DNA of 62,303 nt from Fischerella thermalis PCC 7521 (lineage in GTDB: Bacteria > Cyanobacteriota > Cyanobacteriia > Cyanobacteriales > Nostocaceae): the NCBI RefSeq assembly GCF_000317225.1, contig NZ_AJLL01000038.1, forward strand, positions 1 through 62,303, written 5' to 3'. Shown one piece after another: positions 9,216-17,407 of this stretch. Positions within the stretch are counted from its first letter, which is position 1, and each line of letters opens with the position of its first letter. The notes below the pieces were generated by a model. It saw only the letters and a list, made by a program, of their open reading frames with translations, had not been told where the DNA came from and ran no database searches. Made by a program: the position numbers and the translations under genes.

Positions 9216-10712
9216 TCACTTCAACATTGCTTCGCCCCGACGATAAATCTCACGTGCATAATCAGTCCAAGTTCCTTGTCCCCAGTAACGGAAACAACTG
9301 GTTTGCAACAACAAATTATATAATAAAGCTTCTTGATAATCTGGACGCTGTGTTACTAAAGGATCTTGCTGCACCAACGAGTCATATTTTTCATGAAACA
9401 TGACACTGAGTTTTTTCATCGGGTCTAAGACATTCTCATAGCCTTCCACCCAACTTAAATTATTAGTCCAAGATGCGCCATCCATGTGAAATTGATGGTC
9501 AGTTGCTTTTAATTCTGCTATTACCTTTTCTACGGCTTCCGGTGTAGCATTGTCTGGATCGACTCGTTGCCAGATTTTATGCTGATGGACAGCTTGACAA
9601 GTTGGATAATCTTCACAATTAACACCTGCTGCTGCAATTAGTTCCAGATATTCTGTACCATTGAGAGCAACCACACCTGCATAATTATTGCCTGCATCGC
9701 GGATTTCATGATAAACCCTAAAAAAATCGCGGGGATATTCATTCATCATGACACCGCCATTTTCTCCATCGGCAATTTGGGTAACTAAAGAGGGGACTGT
9801 CACATTGCCAATTTGCTGCTTATTCTTACCTTTGGCTTCAAAATAAGGTTGCATTTGGGCAACTAATTTCGTATCCGAACCTTGTGTTTTAATTAACGCT
9901 GTAATACTAATAGTTTCGCCATGAGAATTACGGGCAAGCAAACGATTGGGAATATATTTATCCTCGTGCTTTAACCCAGAACCATCAAGACGTTCTAGAG
10001 AATGTTCTTGCACCATTAACCAGCGATACCCGCATTCTTTTAAAGCTTTGATGTATTCAAACAGAGTATCTGGATGATTGGGCAAATGCATTTCTGGAGG
10101 AGAGAAACCTTTGACTCCCTTGAGGGCATCGTAACCGAAAATAGCTGCAAAGTGATGTTGCCAAGCTTGGATATGCAGTTTGATATCGGGAATAGGTGTG
10201 GAAGGAACTACAGCATGACTCCACATCGTTCCCAACCATTCTACATAAGGCTGATATTGGGGGTCAGAGGTGATACGCTTGAGATTATTAAAGATATCGT
10301 CGCGTCCCATTTGCCGCAAACCCCACAGTAAGTTGCCTGAATAATCAAGCATGATACGAGGGTTGCAGCCTTGGGAAATTAGCTGCGGGATAAATTCGCC
10401 CATACGGCTGTAACACCAAGCAAAAGCCCCAGCATTATGGTTATCTCCATCATAAGGATGTTCAAACATATACTGGATATTACTGATGATTTCGCCGTTA
10501 ATACCTGCGGGTATGCTTGGCTGATGCATGTGTAGAGCGCAAGCAAACCCAGCCGTGATATTTTCCAACTTGAGATTAGTAGTATTTAAATATACTGGTT
10601 CTTCTTGTTTAACTATTGACTGAATTGCCGCTTCCCAACCGCAGATATTGGGCAAACCTGATCTTAATTCTGTCAGTGCGGGTAGATTGAAGGATTGTGC
10701 TGTAGCAGTCAT
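9216..10712 (-). CDS. Glycoside hydrolase family 57 protein
   Basis: A 498-residue protein of the GH57 type. The (beta/alpha)7 core shows the N-terminal histidine motif LHMHQP (60-65), the HNAGAF segment near 92, and FSPPE (203-207), where Glu207 should be the catalytic nucleophile. MDGASWTNNLSWVEGYENV follows near the C-terminus. GH57 enzymes are retaining alpha-glucan hydrolases, 4-alpha-glucanotransferases or branching enzymes, so a role in glycogen or maltodextrin metabolism in the cytoplasm is likely. This cyanobacterial subgroup has no settled substrate. It is a single gene, with no signal peptide seen. Confidence 0.85.
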   Translation of the reverse strand: MTATAQSFNLPALTELRSGLPNICGWEAAIQSIVKQEEPVYLNTTNLKLENITAGFACALHMHQPSIPAGINGEIISNIQYMFEHPYDGDNHNAGAFAWCYSRMGEFIPQLISQGCNPRIMLDYSGNLLWGLRQMGRDDIFNNLKRITSDPQYQPYVEWLGTMWSHAVVPSTPIPDIKLHIQAWQHHFAAIFGYDALKGVKGFSPPEMHLPNHPDTLFEYIKALKECGYRWLMVQEHSLERLDGSGLKHEDKYIPNRLLARNSHGETISITALIKTQGSDTKLVAQMQPYFEAKGKNKQQIGNVTVPSLVTQIADGENGGVMMNEYPRDFFRVYHEIRDAGNNYAGVVALNGTEYLELIAAAGVNCEDYPTCQAVHQHKIWQRVDPDNATPEAVEKVIAELKATDHQFHMDGASWTNNLSWVEGYENVLDPMKKLSVMFHEKYDSLVQQDPLVTQRPDYQEALLYNLLLQTSCFRYWGQGTWTDYAREIYRRGEAMLK

Positions 10713-10854
10713 AATATTTCATGTTGAGTCTCTGATCATTGTTGCTTAATCAACAATCTTCGAGATAAATGAAGTAACAATTTATAGTTAAACGTGTTAG
10801 TTTGAAACAATAAAATTTAGGTATTGTCATCACATTCCAGTGTCTTGTAAAAAA

Positions 10855-10909
10855 GAACACAAACAAACACACATAATTTATCGGTGTTCATCTGTGTGCA
10901 TCTGTGTTC
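10855..10909. repeat. Dispersed hairpin repeat, family R1, copy 2
   Basis: Ends GAACACA and TGTGTTC enclose ATCGGTGTTCATCTGTGTGC. Same family as 45-111. It lies just downstream of the 33-codon ORF on the minus strand, and the rest of 10713-10854 shows no gene. Confidence 0.7.
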
Positions 10910-10925
10910 GATGATTAAATCAGGT

Positions 10926-11027
10926 TTATTGCGAGATAAAACCAGCTACCAAAAGAGGCAATAGCAGCAAGATAGATACTATCAACAACAAAGTTCCCGG
11001 ATCAATTTTTGTCTCTGGGTCACGCAT
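10926..11027 (-). CDS. Possible 33-residue single-span membrane protein
   Basis: A short frame encoding a charged head (MRDPETKIDPG) followed by a nearly perfect 18-20 residue hydrophobic helix (TLLLIVSILLLLPLLVAGF) and ISQ. The architecture (polar N-terminus, one span, almost no tail) resembles small subunits of photosynthetic or NDH complexes, but I cannot match it to a known one. The start codon lacks a strong ribosome-binding site. It stands alone between repeats and the Spx-like gene. The amino-acid pattern is unlikely to arise by chance, so it is kept as a candidate gene. Confidence 0.45.
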   Translation of the reverse strand: MRDPETKIDPGTLLLIVSILLLLPLLVAGFISQ

Positions 11028-11125
11028 TGCTTTACTTGGGAAAAATAAGTATATCTATTCAGCTTAGAATATATGGTCTAATTTCTCAAAATTATTTGCT
11101 GAAAGGGGAGTGAATATTTAGTTTT

Positions 11126-11482
11126 ATGTCTATTCAAGTCTACGGAATTCCCAATTGTGGAACTTGCAAAAAGGCTTTGAAGTGGCTGCAAGAAAATGGT
11201 GTGGATTATGAGTTTATTAATACAAAAGACCATCCACCTAGCCGTGAGATGATCCAAGCATGGGTAAAATCTTTAGGTTCACAACCTATGCGAAATACCT
11301 CTGGTCAATCTTACCGTTCGCTTGGTGATGAGAAGAAAACTTGGACGGATCAGGAATGGATAGAAGCATTCACGAAGGATGCTATGCTACTCAAGCGTCC
11401 CCTTTTTGTTAAAGATAAAACGGCAGTGTTAGTTGGTTTTAAAGAGCAAGATGAAGTGATTCGACAAAAATTGGGGCTTTAG
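11126..11482 (+). CDS. Spx/MgsR/ArsC-family thioredoxin-fold protein
   Basis: A 118-residue protein of the ArsC/Spx family. The N-terminal YGIPNCGTCKKAL carries the redox CxxC pair (C11, C14). YEFINTKDHPPS, MRNTSGQSYR and LLKRPLFV are family landmarks. True arsenate reductases of this family use one N-terminal Cys with an arginine triad, while Spx-like proteins carry CxxC and bind the RNA polymerase alpha subunit. The CxxC favours the Spx/MgsR-like group, but a reductase role is not excluded. A GGGGAG site upstream of the ATG supports the start, and a terminator overlaps the stop codon. Confidence 0.85.
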   Translation: MSIQVYGIPNCGTCKKALKWLQENGVDYEFINTKDHPPSREMIQAWVKSLGSQPMRNTSGQSYRSLGDEKKTWTDQEWIEAFTKDAMLLKRPLFVKDKTAVLVGFKEQDEVIRQKLGL

Positions 11483-11514
11483 AATAGCGCTTTCTGGAAG
11501 CACTATTCTATTTT
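11481..11514 (+). terminator. Terminator of the Spx-like gene
   Basis: Arms AGAATAG (11481-11487) and CTATTCT (11503-11509), with an inner GCTTTC/GGAAGC pairing, followed by ATTTT. The stem begins inside the stop codon. Confidence 0.85.
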
Positions 11515-11657
11515 CCCCTTATCCTCAAAATGCAACACTATTTTGAAGATAGACTCTCACGGGCAATAGTCCACAAATAGGGCATGAAATTTTAACTCTT
11601 CCTACACCCCTACACCCAATTTTCTACCTTACCCTTTACCATATTTTCAACATAGAT

Positions 11658-12497
11658 CTAAAGACGATCCATTGGCGGTGTATTCGTTTCATCTAAAGGT
11701 AAATTACCTTCAGTTTGAATATCTAATTCTTCACGACGAATTGTTTCTTGGGCTTCAACAACGTCTTTGTCTATGATTTTCTTAACCCGGACTTCCTCGC
11801 GTACAAAAGCTTCTTTACGAATTTCGGGTGTTTCTTCGTAGATTTCAATGCGTGCTACTTCACCTGATTGAAATTGTGCTTCGTCGGGGCTAACTGCAAC
11901 ACCTTCTGTTGTGGATGGAACTCGCTCAATTACAACTCTTTCTTTCTCGATTGGTACTGAAACTGTTGCGGTTTCTGTTTCAATATGCTTACCAACGGTT
12001 ACTTCCCCGGTTTTGATGCGATTTTTGTTAGCAATTAACCGTTCCTCATACAATTTGAAGTTTTGATGGTTCTGCTCATTCAAATTATATAAAGGTGCAT
12101 CATTTTCGTAGGTGTAGCTATTGCGATCGTAACTTAGATTTTGTTGGGGGCGATAATTCCTGCGTACCTGTTCTTCATAATCATAATCAACAGTCATGTC
12201 ATCTTTGTAAACAGGCAAATTTTGTACTTGTTCTCTGCTTAACCCATCAACATATACACGCTGTTGATTATAATCTATGCGAGAAAGACCTATGGGGAGC
12301 AAGATTCTTTTATTATCAAAATCTGACTCAGTTTCTATAACTAAATAGCGAAAATGCCCTTCTGGGTCTACTAGTGCATCTGCAACTGTACCGATTTTAT
12401 TTCCTCCTTGAGTATAGAGAGGCAAACCTTTAATATCATCACCACCGAATGTATCTCGGTAAGTGGGATCAAAATCTTCAAGCTTGTAAAGAGGCAT
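11658..12497 (-). CDS. PRC-barrel and DUF2382 domain protein (AvaK/YsnF-like)
   Basis: A 279-residue protein in two parts. The N-terminal 110 residues read as a PRC-barrel (IKGLPLYTQGGNKIGTVADAL, then VDGLSREQVQNLPVY), a small beta-barrel known from ribosome maturation and photosynthetic reaction-centre proteins. The C-terminal part (about 145-270) is DUF2382, with regular beta-strand repeats such as GKHIETETATVSVPIEKERV and FVREEVRVKK. This pair is common in cyanobacteria in general stress proteins. The linker is Asn/Gln/Tyr-rich and probably flexible. There is no signal peptide, and it is monocistronic. Confidence 0.85.
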   Translation of the reverse strand: MPLYKLEDFDPTYRDTFGGDDIKGLPLYTQGGNKIGTVADALVDPEGHFRYLVIETESDFDNKRILLPIGLSRIDYNQQRVYVDGLSREQVQNLPVYKDDMTVDYDYEEQVRRNYRPQQNLSYDRNSYTYENDAPLYNLNEQNHQNFKLYEERLIANKNRIKTGEVTVGKHIETETATVSVPIEKERVVIERVPSTTEGVAVSPDEAQFQSGEVARIEIYEETPEIRKEAFVREEVRVKKIIDKDVVEAQETIRREELDIQTEGNLPLDETNTPPMDRL

Positions 12498-12766
12498 AAT
12501 AAAATTACCTATGAAAGCATCTATACTCTTAACATAAGAAGAAAGTTATTTTTTTTCCTCTTGCTTGCGACTGAATTCTTTTAATTATTAATTTTTCAAA
12601 AAGGGTTAGTTAAGAGCCAAAGAATAATCATGGTTGAGTTTTAGCTGGTTTATTATTAATAATCATATCTATCTTTGGTTAGATTGAAGAAAAGTCCAAA
12701 GTCAGTGTTACTCCTACTTATCTTAGACAATATTATTTTTAAGCTAATTGTTAATTTACTGTCCCC

Positions 12767-13420
12767 ATGTCTGATCACCCTTGGTTAACACTGGTAAAAA
12801 AACACAGAGCGATCGCAGTTATTCGCGCTTCTCAATTAGAACTTGGACGCCAGATGGCTTTGGCTATGGCATCTGGAGGTATAGAATTAATTGAAATTAC
12901 CTGGAATAGCGCTAACGCTTCAGAATTAATTACTAAACTCCGTTCAGAATTACCCGAGTGTACCATTGGCACAGGCACTTTGTTAAATTTAGAACAACTT
13001 GACAACGCAATTTCCGCAGGGGCACAATTTCTATTTACACCCCATGTTGACCCAACTATGATCCAAGTAGCAGTTGCGGAAAATATACCTATTATCCCTG
13101 GTGCGCTTTCTCCCACAGAAATTGTTACGGCTTGGAATTATGGTGCTACTTGTGTGAAAGTATTTCCCGTGCAGGCGGTAGGTGGAGCAAGCTATATCAA
13201 AAGTTTACAAGGTCCACTCGGTCACATTCCTTTGATTCCTACAGGCGGAGTTACTTTAAAAAATGCCCAAGAATTTTTGCAAGCAGGAGCGATCGCAGTA
13301 GGTTTAAGTAGCGAGTTGTTTCCGAAACAGTTTGTAGAAACTGGAAATTGGCAAGCAATATCTCAGCAAGCAAAAACCTTAGTCAATAGTTGTTTAGTCA
13401 AGGAACCGTTCAGTGAATAA
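12767..13420 (+). CDS. eda: KDPG/KHG aldolase
   Basis: A 217-residue class I aldolase that splits 2-keto-3-deoxy-6-phosphogluconate to pyruvate and glyceraldehyde-3-phosphate, the second Entner-Doudoroff step, and often also 4-hydroxy-2-oxoglutarate. The Schiff-base lysine is K131 in TCVKVFPVQAVGG. The base is E43 in IELIEITWNS, R20 ends the AVIR strand, and FLFTPH (88-93) and PTGGV (phosphate binding) are present. The length is normal. No edd gene is nearby. The Entner-Doudoroff route has been reported in cyanobacteria, but this enzyme may also serve proline or hydroxyproline breakdown. Confidence 0.92.
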   Translation: MSDHPWLTLVKKHRAIAVIRASQLELGRQMALAMASGGIELIEITWNSANASELITKLRSELPECTIGTGTLLNLEQLDNAISAGAQFLFTPHVDPTMIQVAVAENIPIIPGALSPTEIVTAWNYGATCVKVFPVQAVGGASYIKSLQGPLGHIPLIPTGGVTLKNAQEFLQAGAIAVGLSSELFPKQFVETGNWQAISQQAKTLVNSCLVKEPFSE

Positions 13421-13765
13421 CTTCTGGTGAAATTTGATGAAGTGTAAAGACGTGCCATGGCGCATCTCCATATTGCTTAAGGTTTACTTTAGTCAATACT
13501 TGTTTAATTAAGGATTTATTAATAACAATTAAGATGACTGCATGAGCCAATAATGTTAATTATTGGCGGATTTTCTCCTGTGAATAAAGTTACATAAATT
13601 AGATTTTTCAACAATTCCTCATCTGTTTGTCCTTTGATAGTTACGAATGAGAACATTTGCTATAGGATGAAATCAGGAAAACCTACGCCTGTTGCAGCAA
13701 AAAGCTAAAAGTCATCAGAGAAAAAGAAAATTTCCCTTAAATAATGGCATTATGGTGTAATAATC
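13421..13765. other. Spacer with a decayed palindromic repeat
   Basis: The region 13444-13469 is a degenerate copy of the AGACGTGCCATGGC palindrome. The remainder is AT-rich upstream DNA of the first L,D-transpeptidase gene, and I see no ORF, RNA or clear promoter in it. Confidence 0.5.
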
Positions 13766-14278
13766 ATGGAAAAGCCATCTTCTTCCAGTTGGGTGCGTTC
13801 TCTAAAGGTACTCTTTGTTAGTGTAGCAATCGCTTTGAGCGTTTTTAGTACCCCTTCACAAGGAATTTTAAAACACCCAAAAAGAAATACAATAAGGCAA
13901 GCAGTCAGTAACCTCAAACAATCTCAACGACGCTGGATACAAATTGATCTTTCCGAACAACAACTGATTGCTTGGGAAGGTAGAAAACCTGTGTACAAAG
14001 TGGTTGTCTCTACAGGAAAAAAATCTACTCCCACTCGTACTGGTGTTTTTCAGATTCAAACCAAGCTGAGAAAAACTCGGATGCGTGGTAGAGGCTACAA
14101 CGTTCCTAATGTCCCATATACGATGTATTACAAAGGAGGCTATGCTATTCATGGAGCCTACTGGCATCGAAGATTTGGGACACCAGTTAGCCACGGTTGC
14201 GTGAATTTACCACCTAAACATGCTAGATGGCTATACAGATGGGCGTCGATAGGTACGCCGGTAGTTGTTCAAAGATAG
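13766..14278 (+). CDS. L,D-transpeptidase (YkuD domain), paralogue 1
   Basis: A 170-residue exported protein. A signal sequence occupies about residues 11-33, ending near TPSQG. The YkuD catalytic domain covers about 56-168. The active site is HGxxxH...SHGCVNL with His129, His143 and nucleophile Cys145, preceded by the conserved [15 protein letters not shown] and [13 protein letters not shown]. Such enzymes crosslink peptidoglycan stem peptides (3-3 links) or attach proteins in the periplasm. A second, similar gene follows 254 bases downstream on the same strand, which suggests tandem duplication. Confidence 0.92.
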   Translation: MEKPSSSSWVRSLKVLFVSVAIALSVFSTPSQGILKHPKRNTIRQAVSNLKQSQRRWIQIDLSEQQLIAWEGRKPVYKVVVSTGKKSTPTRTGVFQIQTKLRKTRMRGRGYNVPNVPYTMYYKGGYAIHGAYWHRRFGTPVSHGCVNLPPKHARWLYRWASIGTPVVVQR

Positions 14279-14365
14279 TTTCATAACATGTTCGGTTGCA
14301 TACTTATACTATCGCGTAGGCTGGTAATGGGTAATTAGGTATAAAGATACTGATGATTTTCCCAT

Positions 14366-14413
14366 GCCCAATGCCAAACAACGAAGCATAATATCGTCAG
14401 TAATTAGCCGAAC
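14366..14413. repeat. Dispersed repeat, family R3, copy 1
   Basis: Contains ATGCCCAATGCC and ends ATCGTCAGTAATTAGCCG. A second copy with only a few differences (AATATCGTAAGTAATTAGCC) lies at 55355-55402, again next to GGTAATGGGTAAT-type sequence. Confidence 0.65.
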
Positions 14414-14427
14414 TGGGTATCACTAGT

Positions 14428-14492
14428 CAGTTGTTAGTTGTTAATGGTTGGTAGTTTTGCCAAACAACCATCAACAAAAAACCATCAACAAA
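14428..14492. repeat. Short tandem repeat hairpin
   Basis: TTGTTAGTTGTTAATGGTTGG on the left and CCATCAACAAAAAACCATC on the right form an imperfect inverted repeat of STRR units between the two transpeptidase genes. Confidence 0.7.
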
Positions 14493-14532
14493 CACATTTT
14501 GGGCATTCTCTGCGAATTAACAAGTTAAGATA

Positions 14533-15066
14533 ATGGGAAACTGGATTGGCAGTAGTTGGATCGCTTGGTTAACTACTTTCTTAGCATCTGTGGGAATTTT
14601 GCTGGGGGCTGCTTTTAGTTCTTCCAATTCAAAGACACCTATTTCACATTTTTCTTATCATATATTTGATCGCAACTCTATCAACGAAGCTGATATCTGG
14701 AAAGAATTACGCCCTCCTCGCAAAATCGAAATTGATTTGTCACAACAACGTCTATACGCTTGGGAAGGTAGCCAACTTGTGTATTCGATAAGAGTTTCCA
14801 CAGGAAAGCCTTCGACGCCTACAAAAAAGGGTAAGTTTTTGATTGGCTCTAAGCTTCGCTCTACTAGAATGCGAGGACCTGGTTATGATATTTCTGGTGT
14901 CCCATATACTATGTATTTTTACGAGGGATATGCAATTCATGGCGCTTTTTGGCACGATAGATTTGGTACACCCGTCAGTCATGGTTGCGTAAATTTACCA
15001 GTGAAAGAAGCTCGTAAACTTTTTAATTGGGCTGAAGTAGGGACGTTGGTAGTGGTGCGTCAGTAA
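14533..15066 (+). CDS. L,D-transpeptidase (YkuD domain), paralogue 2
   Basis: A 177-residue paralogue of the preceding gene product. It has an N-terminal hydrophobic segment (about 9-28) that acts as signal peptide or anchor. The YkuD domain covers 63-176, with [28 protein letters not shown] and the active-site residues His136, His150 and Cys152 in [10 protein letters not shown] and SHGCVNL. The two proteins are nearly colinear through the catalytic domain but differ strongly in the signal and linker regions. The first has a basic linker, and this one a longer neutral linker. Both keep all catalytic residues. Confidence 0.92.
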   Translation: MGNWIGSSWIAWLTTFLASVGILLGAAFSSSNSKTPISHFSYHIFDRNSINEADIWKELRPPRKIEIDLSQQRLYAWEGSQLVYSIRVSTGKPSTPTKKGKFLIGSKLRSTRMRGPGYDISGVPYTMYFYEGYAIHGAFWHDRFGTPVSHGCVNLPVKEARKLFNWAEVGTLVVVRQ

Positions 15067-15236
15067 GTAGTTGAGGAAGGGAGTAGGGGACAAGGAGGAT
15101 AAGGGAGAATATTTTTGATAAGTTCTGCGCTTCATCGTGTCTTTTCCCAATCCCTTATCCCTATTCCCGGTTCCCTTTTCAAAACACAAATCCCCGACTT
15201 GTTAACAAATCAGGGATCTAGAAAATTTGGGAAGTT

Positions 15237-15989
15237 CTAATTTCTCAGTGCTTTGATGAACCTCTGCAAACCCCTAAATACACTTGGCTTTTTCCCTGGT
15301 ACTGCTGCGGTAGTTTCTCCTTCTGCTATTGCAGTTGCAGCTTGTCCCTTAGCAAGAATTATGTCTAAGTCGTCACCGGAGGGTTTTTGTGGTAATTCAG
15401 CGATTTTTTGATACTCTCCGTTATTTTCTACCAAAATTTCCCATAATCCGGGATAACAACGAAATAAGGCTACATCTGGGTATACAGAACGCAAGTAGTA
15501 ACAAGATTCTATCGTGCTGAGAAAACGGATGCGGGTTTGCCTAGCAGCGTAACCGATACCTATTTTGCCAGCATCTTCCAGGAAAGGATTTAGCATTACT
15601 AAGGGGCGATCGCCTATTACCGCACAAATTTTTTCTAATTGCGGGACTTCTGGTGAACCGGGGGCGATAAACAAGAAAATTTCATCTTCTGGTTGAACTT
15701 TGGACTCAATAGAGGCAGCTCTACCAGTACCGATATCGGTGATTTTAAATCGTACATCTGTCCAGTCGCGACGGGCAAGACCAGCACCACCCGCATCTGC
15801 AAAGAAAACTTTGAGTTTGTCGTTGTATTGTTCAAACATGGGCAGAAATTGCTGGGCTACCTCCATCAATTTCAATTCTGGAAACAACAACTCAACCTGT
15901 AACCGAGTATAGCCATCAGCGATCGCGGCTTGGGTAGCTGTACGTGCTTGGGCGATCGCATCTTCTAAAGAGTTTGGTAGTTCAGCCAT
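15237..15989 (-). CDS. DUF1995 family protein
   Basis: A 250-residue soluble protein of the DUF1995 family, found in cyanobacteria and plastids. Plant members are linked to photosystem II accumulation and plastid function. Family-like stretches are ARTATQAAIADGYTRLQVEL, FFADAGGAGLARRDW, and FLFIAPGSPEVPQLEKI followed by RPLVMLNPFLED. The fold is probably NTPase- or glycosyltransferase-like, but no proven activity is known. The tail is basic and includes a short low-complexity stretch. It is followed (in its own direction) by the transpeptidase pair, which converges on it. Confidence 0.85.
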   Translation of the reverse strand: MAELPNSLEDAIAQARTATQAAIADGYTRLQVELLFPELKLMEVAQQFLPMFEQYNDKLKVFFADAGGAGLARRDWTDVRFKITDIGTGRAASIESKVQPEDEIFLFIAPGSPEVPQLEKICAVIGDRPLVMLNPFLEDAGKIGIGYAARQTRIRFLSTIESCYYLRSVYPDVALFRCYPGLWEILVENNGEYQKIAELPQKPSGDDLDIILAKGQAATAIAEGETTAAVPGKKPSVFRGLQRFIKALRN

Positions 15990-16012
15990 ATTAAAAGATT
16001 TTGGAATGAAAT

Positions 16013-16075
16013 TGTTAGTAGTTAGTAGATAGTGGTTAGTAGTTTATCTAACCACCAACCACCAACCACTAACTA
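16013..16075. repeat. Short tandem repeat hairpin next to the cysteine desulfurase stop
   Basis: GTTAGTAGTTAGTAG-type units on the left and ACCACCAACCACCAACC on the right can fold into a hairpin. The last two codons and stop of the cysteine desulfurase gene read through the end of this repeat. Confidence 0.7.
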
Positions 16076-17235
16076 ATCACAACCAATTCTACAGGTGATA
16101 GTCGCTGCAAAACCTGCTTGAACACCATCGCCACCCAATCTACATCTTCTACAGTAGTATCTCGCCCTAGTGTCATCCGCACACTGGCGAAAGCTGCTTT
16201 TTCTGAATAACCCATTGCTAACAAAATCGGGCTGGGGCTGAGTTTACCACTATTACAAGCAGCCCCAGCACTAACTCCAATCCCAGCACGGTTTAATTCT
16301 CGCACTAAAGTTCTGCCACTGACTTTTTCACCATCGGCGTGTTCTAAACAAAAGCTGACATGGTGAGGTAAACGATGAACTAAATCACCTGTAGGAATTA
16401 ACCCGGGGATATCTATTAACTGCGAAAACAGGCGATCGCGCAACTGCATTAACCTGGGTGTTTTGATTGGCATTTCTTGAGCTGCTAATTCGGCGGCGAC
16501 ACCAAACCCGGCGATCACAGGTACTGCTTGTGTTCCGGAACGTAATCGCTTTTCCTGTCCACCACCACCCAGCAAGGGAACCAATTCTAAGCCCGGACGC
16601 ACATACAGCGCCCCTGCACCTTGGGGCCCGTAAATTTTGTGACTAGAAATACTCAATAAATCCACTGATAAACTTCCCACGTCAATAGGTAAGCGTCCTG
16701 CAACTTGGACTGCATCTGTGTGAAACAAGACACCAGCACTGTGGGTGATCTGTGCCAATTCGGCGATTGGCTGGACTGTACCTACTTCACTTTGCCCGTA
16801 AATTACTGACACTAATATAGTGTTGTCTTGCAATGCTGCTTTTAAATCTAAGGGGTTAACTCTACCTTGGCTATCAACAGGGAGGCGAGTCACTTCCCAA
16901 CCCCACTGTTCTAATAACCGCGCAGGTTCAGAAATCGCAGAATGTTCAACACTAGAAATAATCAGATGTTGGGGTTTGCTATACAAACGGGCAACACCCA
17001 TAATTGCTAAATTATCTGCTTCTGTACCACCAGACGTAAAAATAATTGATTCCGCAGGTGCATTGATGAGTCCGGCTACCTGCATTCTAGCTTGTTCTAA
17101 TACAGTTGCTGCCCGTTGTCCCCACTCATGCAAGCTAGAGGGATTACCCCACTGTTGAGTGAGGACTGTTTGCATTGCTGCGATCGCTTCTGGGCGAGTA
17201 GGAGTAGTAGCACTGTAATCTAAATAAATTTGCAT
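16069..17235 (-). CDS. Cysteine desulfurase (NifS/IscS family)
   Basis: A 388-residue PLP enzyme that moves sulfur from cysteine to Fe-S cluster and thio-cofactor assembly. The ATG at 17235 gives the normal N-terminus MQIYLDYSATTP, while an upstream in-frame start would add nine unrelated residues. Key residues are the PLP lysine K200 in SISSHKIYGPQ, H98 in SVEHSAI, D174 in HTDAVQ, and the active Cys327 in SAGAACNSG (group I type). An unusual point is the motif YGQSEVGT where many family members have VNNEIGT. It is not clustered with nif genes, so housekeeping use is likely. Confidence 0.93.
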   Translation of the reverse strand: MQIYLDYSATTPTRPEAIAAMQTVLTQQWGNPSSLHEWGQRAATVLEQARMQVAGLINAPAESIIFTSGGTEADNLAIMGVARLYSKPQHLIISSVEHSAISEPARLLEQWGWEVTRLPVDSQGRVNPLDLKAALQDNTILVSVIYGQSEVGTVQPIAELAQITHSAGVLFHTDAVQVAGRLPIDVGSLSVDLLSISSHKIYGPQGAGALYVRPGLELVPLLGGGGQEKRLRSGTQAVPVIAGFGVAAELAAQEMPIKTPRLMQLRDRLFSQLIDIPGLIPTGDLVHRLPHHVSFCLEHADGEKVSGRTLVRELNRAGIGVSAGAACNSGKLSPSPILLAMGYSEKAAFASVRMTLGRDTTVEDVDWVAMVFKQVLQRLSPVELVVIS

Positions 17236-17407
17236 AGATTCTCTAGTCAATACACTAGGCAACGGGCTGTTTCTATTTTCAGCTAATACAGTAAATTTTT
17301 CTATTTTTGACAGTCAGGGGAATTATATTTGCTGTCCTGTACGTTTGATAACCTCACACCATGGGAATGATAAATGTGTCCAATCAAGTAACTTTTATCA
17401 AACACCT

